64,000 bases of DNA from Lepidostoma basale (taxonomy: Eukaryota; Arthropoda; Insecta; Trichoptera; Lepidostomatidae), in the NCBI GenBank assembly GCA_022606425.2, contig JAHDVF020000657.1, positions 868,001-932,000 on the forward strand, given 5' to 3'. A program made the translations under genes and the position numbers. Below are positions 1 to 10,600 of this stretch, piece after piece. The notes under the pieces were generated by a model. That model was not told the origin of the DNA. It did no database searches and was given only the letters and a program-made list of their open reading frames with translations. Within the stretch, counting starts at the first letter, position 1, and the number at the start of each line of letters is the position of its first letter.

Positions 1-513
1 AAGGACATCTGAAAAATAAATTGAAAATTTCTTCTAGTAAAACTATTCATACAATAATTAACTGATTTCTAAAATTCAAAGAAGGTACTCCGTTTTTAGG
101 TTAAAAATGGATTTATATTAAACTAAAATCAAAGAGCTATCTAATATCATTATTTATTTATTTTTTTCAATTTTAATTTAAACATAATACATAATAGATA
201 ATTTTAAGAGATTTTCTACATCAAATCAATATCAAAAAAATTACAAACATAATCACCATTAACACAAATTATCTCAAATTCAATACCAATGAAAATGTTT
301 GTTTTATAGAAGTTTTATTATAATTTATGGGAATGACAATGACCTGTCTAGGGCATTATCAAAAATTACATTTGAAAGAGCCTTAGATAGGTGAAACATG
401 TCATTCCTATAAATTATAATAAAACTTCTTCATTATTTAATCTGGAGTTTTACATCATTGTTCCAGAATCAATAAATAACTTAAATATTCTAATTGTTTT
501 GAGGTTTTTTTAC
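1..513. other. Intron 1 of the left-edge gene; no other coding signal
   Basis: This AT-rich sequence holds only the palindromic repeat at 305-430. No second exon with splice sites was found before the left edge. Confidence 0.5.
305..430. repeat. Short palindromic repeat, hammerhead family 1
   Basis: Inverted arms read TAGAAGTTTTATTATAATTT at the left and its complement ending AAAACTTCTT at the right. Inside the right arm, the plus strand carries a stem-loop (GCCU/AGGU), then GAAAC, AU, GUC and AUUCC. The same arms and inner motif recur near 16.2, 28.0, 32.4, 49.6 and 59.5 kb. The hammerhead-like core is degenerate here. Confidence 0.7.
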
Positions 514-637
514 CTATTGGTTTTCCGAATTTCTCTGCATACAGTACGCCAGCATCACAATCACTTAAGAGTCCAAGTAAAATATAGGCCAGGTAATAAA
601 TACACACAATTAAACCCACCCAAAAAAAGAACTCCAT
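514..637 (-). CDS. First exon of a DHRS7-like short-chain dehydrogenase/reductase (partial)
   Basis: The exon encodes 41 residues beginning MEFFFWVGLIVC and ends at a good donor (ATAG then GTAAAA) in phase 1. It has a hydrophobic N-terminal segment (residues about 3-24), then DCDAGVLYAEKFGKP (26-40). This layout, a membrane anchor followed by a (D/C)D...L.AEK.G..P motif, is what I know from the start of DHRS7-type SDR enzymes of the ER, just before the TGxxxGIG cofactor loop. The loop would lie in the next exon, beyond the left edge. The start was chosen as the methionine just before the hydrophobic stretch; an upstream in-frame methionine at 718 gives a 27-residue extension that looks non-coding. 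It could instead be another single-pass protein, because only 41 residues are visible. Confidence 0.5.
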
Positions 638-718
638 TGTATCTGAAAATGATAAAAGCCAGGTTATATTATATTTAACTCTGTCTCGACAAATAATGTC
701 TTTCACACAACACTGCAA

Positions 719-2280
719 CTTCGTTATTCAATAAAGTGCAAAGTGCAAATATATGCTTATTCCATTTATGTAGGTTATTTATTGTAAATGCCCTAAATCG
801 AAAGAAAGAGAAGTGATAACAGCTTAAGAATGTTGATATTGTTGATATAATATCAAATTTCAACCTAACATTCTTTGGGGGCTGATAACAAAATATTCGT
901 ATTTTTTGTATGTATTTTTTATAAAATAAATATATTAGATCCTAGGTCATACAAACACCTCGATAATAACTGTTATAATAGCATTACGATCATGGAAACA
1001 ATATTATTGACAGTTTATAAACATGCAAATTACATTACTAATTATAAATATGTACAGATTAATTTGCTCAAATAAATAAATACTCACATTTACAACTTCA
1101 GTATAGTTTTTCAACTTTCAATACTTGGTGTTTTGAGTGTTTCTAACCAAATGTTCAATTTTGATAAACTATTGACACTGACAGACTGACACAATTCATG
1201 AATTGCGTACCTGTACCTATATAACGACACTGAATGCGACTGGAGCGCTTGGACTAATTCTAATAAACCCACGAAAAAATATATGTTCTACGTCAAATTT
1301 GTATTGAATTTCATGTTTTGTAGTACTAAAAGTTAGTACCAATTTTGGGCACCACATTGTTGTTCCAAAAGGTTAATAACATTGTTTTGAACTTGACTCC
1401 CATGTGAATCGTGTTGATTCGATTCAATTACAAATTAGACTTTAATTTGACTATATTAAAAAAATGTTTACTTTGTATTATATACAAAAAATGGTTCTAT
1501 TTTTTATATGTAATTCATGATATTACTGTTATTAATGAATTATTATTATTATATCCATATAACAATGATCCTTATAATATTGTCAATTCTATTAATTTTC
1601 AAAATGTATTTTGAAATATCGAATGTAATTTATTATTAAATTCTATGAATGATTATTTGCAATTCGTGTTAACTATTCAAAGAAACAAAGTTTATTAAAA
1701 AAAAAAAAAAAAATTAATTAATTAACTCTTTTCGCAGAAATCGCTATACTGTATAATATTTGTATCTGTTCCCTTATCATCTGAATCTTTTATAAAACCG
1801 TACACTGAATTGTCAGAAACCTTCAAGCAAAATTATCTTATCGTAAATGACACTTCATTCTCCCGAGAACATTATATTTTAGATAATAGGTAAGTGCCTT
1901 TTTGTTCATTTCGATAAAGAAGATAAATAATAAATGGTTGAGCGTTATTTTATTATTACCCCAAAATATAAATAGGTACCTATACTTACCTATATTTAAG
2001 CGTCAGTTACAAATTATTGTACGTAATCATTGAAATGGAAAATGAAAAATCTATAATATGTATGTACACCAAACTCACGAAAGAGACATTTAAAAATTAC
2101 TAGACTGTACCTACACATTAAATACTATACAACTTATACGAATATCTTATTTACAAAATATAAATACTTTCGAACTTATTTTTAATAAAATTGTTTAAAA
2201 ACAAAATAATATCCAAGTGTTTTAATATATTATATAATATTTAAATATTAAATATACTTATGATTCATACCTACCTAAGA
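719..2280. other. Intergenic AT-rich DNA, no gene recognised
   Basis: The short ORFs here (for example 875-1075 and 1411-1614) have AT-driven composition (I, Y, N, K, F) and no recognisable domain. There is an A-run at about 1699-1713. The stretch holds the 5' flank of the minus-strand gene at 637. Confidence 0.5.
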
Positions 2281-2284
2281 CCGG

Positions 2285-2615
2285 TAGTCACGTACGGCTG
2301 TTAGACATAGTCTCTAACACAGAAAGAGTAAGCCAGGCTGGCAATTTTTGAGAAGAAAATACTGAGAAAATATTTTGGACCCACGCTGGCCATGTAGAAA
2401 GAATGCCAGAGAGTAGAACATCAAAAATTATATCCAGATGGGTGCCCCGCGAAAAGAGACCAAGAGGCAGACCGAGGAAAAGATGGGCGGATTGCGTGGA
2501 AGAAGATTGGGAGAAAATGGAAGGACCTGGGACAGTGCCATCTTGACGTTATAACGTTGTGAAGGAGGCCAAGTCCATCACCGGGATGTAGCGGCGAGAA
2601 ATGAATGAATGAATG
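2285..2615 (+). mobile_element. Non-LTR retrotransposon 3' fragment with (GAAT)n tail
   Basis: Broken frames read as the end of a LINE ORF2: a GHVER-like stretch, then RGRPRKRW-like arginine/proline-rich sequence, then a tryptophan-rich end, finishing in GAATGAATGAATGA at about 2600-2614. Several stops and frameshifts show that it is dead. The tail repeat differs from the GAA-tailed and TTAG-tailed families elsewhere in the window, so this is a separate family. Confidence 0.6.
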
Positions 2616-2824
2616 ATTCATATGTAACTCTAAAGTGACAGAAATGTATTAAATGAGCCCAATTATCATAAAAAATTCATTATTCTAAATCACTAAATAA
2701 CAAATATTTTATATACCTCAGAGGCAGAGGCAAATCCAAATAAATAAAAATTCAGTAGTGCCAAAATCAAGAAGTCGTTTTATATTCTTGCCTTTTAAAT
2801 AATTGAAACAGATCAACTGTTCTC

Positions 2825-2990
2825 TTCAACTTGGACTTGGACTTGGATCTTCTGGCTTACAGAGGTTCAGCTCATGTGGCTATTCCTCTTACGTCTGATG
2901 GGAACATTGTTGGAAGGTGATTTGGTGGGTTGTTAGTTTATTCGGGGGCATGATTTGTGTGGCCCGGAGTGTTCCTCTGAAGGAGAATCA
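2825..2990 (-). repeat. Dispersed repeat ending in (CTTGGA)n, copy 1
   Basis: It begins with ACTTGGACTTGGACTTGGAT, followed by sequence that reappears in inverse orientation at 63650-63830 (CCAAGTCCAAGTCCAAG at its end, preceded by complements of ATTCCTCTTACGTCTG). The hexamer run is probably a retroelement 3' tail, so the element reads on the minus strand here. Confidence 0.6.
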
Positions 2991-3214
2991 TACTTCCATT
3001 TAATTAAAGAAAAAATATGTATTGCTTATTGACATTAAAAAAAATAGTCTTATGGATTTGAATTTTGACTTGTAAAGTAAGCTTATAAAATGTATATTTA
3101 TCAGTTAGTGCCAAATGATCGAAATCGACATAGCTTTAAAACAATGATTTAAATAGAAACTTGAACTATTAACGTAATTGATTGGATATTAATAACATAA
3201 TACAATAAATGTCA

Positions 3215-3875
3215 GTAAAACCAAATGGATGGCATTCGGACGGCTTGACTACAATGGGTCAGTATTACATTTGAACGGTCGTAACGTTGAAAGGGTGTCA
3301 AAATTTAAATACCTCGGCAGCATACTAACACAATCTCTTGACCCAGACGTAGAGATAAAATGCAGAATTGAGGCAGCATGAGCTGCATTTAATAAAATGA
3401 AATCACTCTTCTGCAATGATAACATAAATTTGAAACTCCGCCAGAGAATGATCAAATGCTGTGTGTGGTTTGTTTTATTGTATGGATGTGAAACATGGAC
3501 CTTAAAAGTCAACTCAATGAACAGAATGGAAGCATTTGAAATGTGGTTCTATCGCCGAATGCTCAGAATTCCCTGGACAGACATGATTACCAATACCGAA
3601 GTCCTGAGGCGAGCTAGAGTTGACAGGAAGCTGTTATCAACTATCAAGGTTCGGAAGAAGTACCACATTCTCCAACTGATATTGGAGGGGAAAATTGAGG
3701 GACGCCGAGGGCCCGGTTGGAGACAGATGTCCTGGCTGCGAAATGTGAGGGAGTGGACCGCCATCCGTAGTGTGGAGGAGCTGTTCCGAACGGCGCAGGA
3801 CAGGGACAGGTTCGCTGAGGTGATCGCCAACGTTGGGGGGACCCGACAGGGCACTTGAAGAAGAAGAAGATTGGA
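3215..3875 (+). mobile_element. RTE-like non-LTR retrotransposon, ORF2 C-terminus with (GAA)n tail
   Basis: The frame reads FKYLGSILTQ, then after one stop AAFNKMKSLFCNDNINLKLR, then [27 protein letters not shown] and TEVLRRA, and ends in a W-rich region before a stop at 3856-3858. This is the well-known order of motifs that follows the reverse transcriptase in GAA-tailed LINEs. The 153-residue open frame 3397-3858 is the best preserved part. The copy is 5'-truncated, has an in-frame TGA at about 3379 and ends in GAAGAAGAAGA. It cannot encode an active protein. Confidence 0.9.
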
Positions 3876-3879
3876 TATT

Positions 3880-4920
3880 GTCTTTTCGGGAGTATTATTA
3901 TACTATTATAATTTTTATATATATTTTTCCTTTAAAATATTATTTATAATTATTTATTTATAATATATTTTATAATATCACGTATGCTGATGAGACGGTT
4001 ATATTAGAGGACAGTAATGGGGAATTATGCTCAAGTTGGCAAACTTTTTCTTTTGAGTCAAATATTTAAAAAAAAATTAAGGTGATCAATATTTTTATCT
4101 AAAATTACAAATTTAAAACATTAATTTAAGCAACAAAAAATGGAAATTACAAATAATATAAGAATAAAAAACATACACATTCATGGCGGAGAGATGACAT
4201 AGGTCAGTCTAAGTTGACATACTATTAATTTTAATCGTTTTTTATTTTATTTTCTGTACATAATTCGCATTATAACTGCTTATGTCTTGGTTAAATAATT
4301 GCAGTACGCTGAAAGTTGTCGACGCTTTAGGTAAGCCACCCCTTGTTCATTTGTTGGACAGTGTCTATGGCCTTAACCATGACTTCTCACGAATGTCACT
4401 CTGACTTCGTTTTATAGTTATCAGGCATCCTAGAATGAAATTAAAACACGATTTAAAAATATTATTGCATGTACAGTACTTCAGGGTAATCTTAAGCCGA
4501 CAGATGCTATATCATCTTACCAGTTAAGGAATAAAATGATTTGAGCATCTACGACTAAAAGCTTTTATGTTACATTTATTATGATTTAAAATTACATAAG
4601 CCATAATAAATACACTTCATACTAAAATAGTCAAACACAGTGAAAAGCTTACCTGATACATATTTTCGCCACAAACACATTTAACCAAAAATAATACTTC
4701 CACGCAACAAAATCAAAATATTTCACAACACATCCAAATAATGCAAGCAGGCAACTAGAGATGATTAGTGCGGTGGACCCTTCATTGAGCTGATTACGTG
4801 AAGGTCATTTTGGCATTTGTGGCGCGAATATTTTAGCTGATAAGGGCACCCTATCTCACCTAACTATGTCATCTAAAGCAAAATTTCCCTACCCTATCTC
4901 CAAGAACTCCTACACAGATC
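3880..4920. other. AT-rich DNA, no feature recognised
   Basis: I saw no ORF of note, no conserved domain and no terminal repeats. Confidence 0.4.
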
Positions 4921-4921
4921 A

Positions 4922-5222
4922 ATGTTGCGAAAACCGAATGGATGGCAACTGTGTGACTTGATATTTCAACATCTACTCTAGAAGCGAATGTCGATATGAA
5001 TGTCGACCAATTCAAATATCCTGACCCGGATATAAAAATAAAATGCAGGCTTGAAGTTTAACGTGCTGTATTAATTAAAACGAGAACCTTATTTTGCAAC
5101 GTTAATCTAAACCTGAAGCTCCGACCAAGAAAGGTTCAATTTTATATATAATACAATCTGTTCTAGAATACTATAAGGCTGTGAATCTTAGATTCTGAAA
5201 GTGAATATAATGAACCATAGAT
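4922..5222 (+). mobile_element. Decayed RTE-like ORF2 fragment
   Basis: It matches the copy at 3.2 kb motif by motif: TEWMA, then DVDQFKYP, DPDIKIKCRLE, TLFCNVNLNLKLRP. It carries many stops and frameshifts and has lost the 3' end. Confidence 0.7.
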
Positions 5223-5227
5223 ATAAC

Positions 5228-5400
5228 TGTTAAAATTTATAACACTGTTATATAATAATATCAAATTTTATTTTTATTCACTGAGAGTGTCATCATCAGA
5301 GATGTTGGCATCATTAGGTGTTACAATAAACTTCAGACACTATCAGTGAATAAAAATAAATTGTGATATTATAACAGTGCTATAAATTTAAACAGTAAGT
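5228..5400. repeat. Palindromic repeat with relic hammerhead-like core
   Basis: Inverted arms: AACACTGTTATATAATAATA at the left and TATTATAACAGTGCT at the right, with inner arms around TTTTTATTCACTGA and TCAGTGAATAAAAA. The minus strand of the middle has UAAUGA followed by UGCCAACA, which resembles a hammerhead core entering stem II, but the expected GAAA is lost. Confidence 0.6.
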
Positions 5401-5404
5401 ATCA

Positions 5405-5640
5405 TAGTGTTTCGGCCAATACAACGGACTATTTCATTACGAGTAGAACTATGGAAGGTTACCCAAATCCAATCGGCCAATCGAAGTGTGCGCAGGAGAT
5501 GCCTATTGGTGGCGATGAGGTTCGCAACCCATCACACCGCGTCTCCCGCGGGGGCGAAAAGAGAAGGATGGAGTGCCGCATCGGTTAAAGTGTGTCAGTC
5601 CATTCTTTCTGCCTGCGACGGCGTGATGGTTAGTTAGCTA
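5405..5640 (+). mobile_element. Non-LTR 3' end fragment, TTAG-tailed subfamily
   Basis: The end reads CAGTCCATTCTTTCTGCCTG, CGGCGTGATGGTTAGTTAGC, which is the shared 3' terminus of the commonest LINE in this window (SILSAY... then the tail). The preceding 100 bases also match, inverted, 39165-39215. An open frame of 76 codons (5407-5637) is part of the relic and is not a gene. Confidence 0.7.
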
Positions 5641-5929
5641 GTTTTTTTTTACTAAACCTACAATTTCATCAATATTAAATATTTCATATTTAATTTTGCA
5701 TCAAAAGAAATTATTCTGTTATTTCTTTTCGCTATAACAACCATTTTGTGAAATGTCCTATACAGTAGTTAAACGAGTGTGTTCACAGACTGATTTTTTT
5801 AAACTAACGTTTTCTAAAGTGGTGACTTATTTTGTCAATCTGAGTAAATACTTCATCAAGGAACTTCTAGTTTATTACCACATCTGTGGTATGGAGTAAA
5901 ATAAATTTAACTCCTTAAATAAGTAGTAT

Positions 5930-6052
5930 TTTTCTTCTTCTGCTTTATTAAGAACTATGTCCTGTTATTTCTCGGAGCCTGTTGCTGGGATGTAGATATC
6001 CAACAACTATCTCGCCATCTTTTTGGTGGTCTTCCTGGGGGTCGATTTCCTA
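5930..6052 (-). mobile_element. GAA-tailed LINE 3' end
   Basis: It begins TTCTTCTTCTGCTTTATTAA. The minus strand reads a P-P-G-R-P-P-K-R-W-like stretch followed by a Q/T-rich end. It is short and truncated. Confidence 0.6.
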
Positions 6053-6344
6053 TTCAAATAAATAGTGAACGATTAATATAATTATAAATGAAAGATTTCT
6101 TATTATAGATGATTATGCTCATAATGGATTATAAAACCGAAAGATTACAAGAACACAAGCAAAAAATTAAATCATAGATTTTCACAGAAGGTAACTCATT
6201 TTTTAGGCTGACAACGCCTGTATAAAGGCAATATTGTTAGCTGCAGTGATCAAATATTACCCATGTGATGATTCAAATAAAATTTTAAATATTGATACCC
6301 TACTAATTACAATTAAATATTGGGATATTGTTTGAATACTAACT

Positions 6345-6545
6345 ATATAGACTGCTGACTTGGAGACCGTGGACGGCAAAGAGAAGTGCAGGGCGACCGC
6401 AACTACGGTGGAAGGATGATCTGAACAGACACGTCGGAATAACTGGATGCAGTCTGCACAGGATATAGTGACATGGAAGCGAATGGAGGAGGCCTTTGTC
6501 CAGGAGTGGACAGGAATAGACTGAGGAAGAAGAAGACTAAGACTA
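6345..6545 (+). mobile_element. GAA-tailed LINE 3' end
   Basis: It reads GRPQLRWKDDLNRHVGI, then WMQSAQD..WKRMEEAF.QEW-like sequence in broken frames, then GAAGAAGAAGACTAAGACTA. These are the usual last residues of this LINE class. Confidence 0.75.
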
Positions 6546-7643
6546 GCTTATATGGATGTGTATATTTAAAAAATATTAAATAATCATTTTTGGGTACACA
6601 ACATAAACAAGGCATTTACATTTGTAATTATAAACACACGCCTACCCAATCATATTAAATTAACATTATTTATTTTAAAAATGGAACGAATTTCAAATTT
6701 TTGTTTTTCTTGACATTTAGGATGTTTTCCGCCTTGTGGCAGCACCGTGTCCCGTCAGCTGTGGAGGTATTGATCACCGGTTAGCGCAAGTTTTCCTAGC
6801 TAGCCGCTTTCCGCAATACCATGCCAGTGCTATAAGAATTTCACAACTTTATTCACACAATCCAATAACAATACAGTGCAGAAACGATTTAAAATCCTAC
6901 CAGTTGACAAACGAAAGTCGGATATAATGCACAATTACTTTGCCAGCCTAATAATATCGCGTAATTCTGTGATAAATTATTTTATAGGTTAAGTCGACGA
7001 AATTTTTATTTGAATGTTTCCAGCTGTAATACGTAATAAACAGTGTCAGTTTTTTTTTATTTCAAGAGAACAATAAAAAAATCTACTTTGAATATATACG
7101 ATCTCAAAAATCAGTGAAGTTTATTAAAAAATATATATTAATTTTTAAAAAATACTATAGTATCGATTCACATATAAGTAATGTAATATTAACCACATAT
7201 AAAAATAATGTTTAACAAAATTTTATATAGAAAATTGGGACGCTTTATTCAAATATAATACATATTTTTTATTTTATAAACATTGCGGTAACCTTCTAGA
7301 AAGTGTACGTCAGCTATATTCTGATTATTGTTTTCAAATTGCAAACGTGAAGTGACACAATTTAATTATTGCAGTAGTCAGGATTTATTGTACTTCCGTG
7401 CATGTTTTATTTGTATTTCGAAATACAATAAACGAGTAATTAAAGTGTCATCATTTAGCGGGTTTCACCAGAGTAGATGGTTTGTGTTTCAATTAGAGTT
7501 TATACTCTCGCCGAAGAGAACATATAAACAAACTTCCAGTCCTTTTAGTATTTATTTCGGATGGAGTAAAAATAGTGATAATGTGCTCTTCTGTTTAAAT
7601 GCTTCAGTCGTGTGATAGTGGTGAATTAATGAAAAGCCCCAAG

Positions 7644-10600
7644 ATGTCCGAAGCAGGGTGTTGTCCTCCCCTTTGGGTTGTTATACTCCTTTTCGTTCTG
7701 CTCCTACTCTACTCGTTCTTCGATGTTGCATATTTTATCAGAATGACGTACACAATACTCAAAGCTAGGTATTGCAAATCGAAAATATGCGTCCTAGAAA
7801 AAGTGGAAATCAAATGTAAGTACTGCCTATCTAGTTATTATATTGATTAAGATTTATGTTCAGTATTTTCACTTTTAATTTATATTGACATGAAGAAATC
7901 AGTTTTATGTATTCTTCTTCATCTTACCCTTTGCCATTTCCCATCATCTGGGGTCGGCCCTCCTCGTACGAAGACACCAAACTAATCTATCCTGGCTCAT
8001 CTCTACTGTCAGGTTCTCGTGTTGCAGCTCTTTTTCAAAAATAATTTTAAAAACTCGGTACTTTAATTCGGGGTAGAGAAATTTTAAATAAAATAAAATG
8101 GCGAAATCAAATTTCTAAATAAGTCACCAGGATCAGGCAAAACTATATTGAATTTACTTTAAATAATTTTTCCATACAATTACTATTCCCTCTTTATACA
8201 ATAATGTTAAATTAACTATATGAAACAATTTTTTTTATGTTCAATGTTTTTTTACTATGGAAATAAATATATAGTGCTAACTAAGATGCGTGGAAGTTAA
8301 ACATAGAACTGGCAGGAAAAGGATGAAACCAGAATAACTGCGATAAAGATGGGGTCTTTTAGACGTGTGGTAAAACGATGTAAGACAGAATTTCAAATGC
8401 TGATATAAAAAAGGAATGTAGAGTAAAAGGTCACTGCATTTATTTTAACATTTGGAACACATAAATGAAGAAAGAATGGTTAAGAAAGTATACTTTAACG
8501 GTGTGAATGGAGTACGGAGTTATAGGAGACCGAGGAAAATTTGGCATGACCAAATTAATCAAATTTTAACGGTCGGTCATGTTAGAAGTCGGAAGAATCG
8601 ACGTATGTATGAATGTGGAGGAAGCTATAGAGGTGTGTTAGTATCGAGTAGTGTGACGGTCCATTCTCTCTGCCTACCACTTCGGGGAAATGGTATAGTG
8701 GTTCGTCCGTTTAAAAAAGAGGAACATACTATAATATTAATATTCTCGTGCGAAATTTAATTGCTCTGTACTTGCATGGCATTATAGGGAAAAATTAAAA
8801 GTTGTTTCACCATGAATAATTCCAATAAGCCTGCCTAGTCCATAGAGCAAGGCTTCTAAAGAAAATAAGATATCTTAATTTTTTAAATAATGTTTAAGAA
8901 AGTTTTTCTATTAATATTATATTATATTTTGCAATTTGAACAAGACAAATCTTGCATAATAGCTTTGTTTTAATGAGAAATATAAATGTTCTAACAAGTT
9001 CAAGGCGGCTGATTTTTTTGTATTACAATGGTAATTATCTTTTCGCTTTGAGAATGTTTCATGATTCAATATCAATGAGAAGTTATTCGGAAATAAATAG
9101 ATTATAAATCATTTATTTTCTACCGCTAATATTCAGCTAAAATGGCAGAATTACTTAGTATCCAATTAGAGTTAATTAATTTCAGCTAAAATGGCAGTGC
9201 ACAATGGTGTTCTTGTACCAACCATTATATTTGGAAGCGAAGCATGGAACTGGCAAAACAAGGATTGAAATAGAATAAACATAATTGAAATGAAATCTTT
9301 TAGACGAATGTATGGAAAAACTGTGTATGATGGAGTGTCGAATGAAAATATAAGAAGTGAATGCGTTGCGAATGATGGTGTTATGAACAAAATAATGAAA
9401 GGCTCATTAAAATGGTTTGGACACATGGTAAGAATGAATGGAGAAAGAATGGTAAAAAAAAGTATATGTTAACAATGTAAATGGAACTAGAAATAGAGGA
9501 AGACCGAGGAAAACATGACACGATCAAATAAATCAAATATTGAATGTCGGCCATGTGAGGAGTCAGAGAAATCGACGCGCGTACATGACACGATGTATGA
9601 ATGTTGAGGAAGCGAGAGAAATATGTCAGGAAAGAAAAGTGTGGCAGTCCATTCTTTTTGCCTACCCCTTCGGGGAAACAGTGTGATGGTTAGTTAATTA
9701 ATTTTTTTTCGTATTCACCTTCATTATTAATATAAAAAATACAGTTTGATTTACAGATGCCAATTAATTTTAATTTTTTAAATGTATAGATAAATGTGCA
9801 AACGCTATCACTATTCTTCTTCTTTCGCCTAGCCATTTCCCGTTATTTGGGGTCGGCTCTCCTAATACGGCTCCGCCAAGTCTCACGATCCAGGGTCATC
9901 TGGCTGTCCAGTCCCAGCGCCTTCAGGTCGCTGGAGGCCGACATGGTCCCCTCCTTCCATCTTCCAGTTCCAGGGCCTTGTGAACGATGTATTCATTGTC
10001 CCTCCCATTGCAAACACTATTCATTTAAATTATAAATTATTTAGACATTTTCCTTGTGTTCAATATTTCCACTTTAAAAAGTGGATAAAACAGTATTTTA
10101 GTTCATAAAAAATTCGTCATAATGTAATTTTTCAGTTTTAACGCCTTAATTTTTTTTATCAATAATTAAATAATAAAGCTAATTTTTAAAAATATGTTTT
10201 GTATACATGTAAATTCATAACACAAAATGTGGGCGATTGCATAATTATTCTTTTTTTCCATTTGATGATATTTAATGGATGGCGCTAGTGTAGACTGAAC
10301 TAAAAAATGTGAAGTGTTTCTCAACATCGTAGAATATAAATATACATCTTCCAAAAATTTGCCAGACTTGGTGGTCGTAAGAAGGACGGAATGGGGAATG
10401 TTGTTAACATAAAGCGATCGCTTAACCCTACCAATGATAGGCCATTAGTCCTGTAAGCGTCTCGACCACCATATTCTGTTCCCAGAAAACAATTTACATC
10501 TTCGTCTCTATCGAGATACAATTAATCCTTATTAAAAAATCATTTATCCGCAATCGGTAAAATCCAGTATTTGTCTACAAGTATTTGTATACATTCAAAA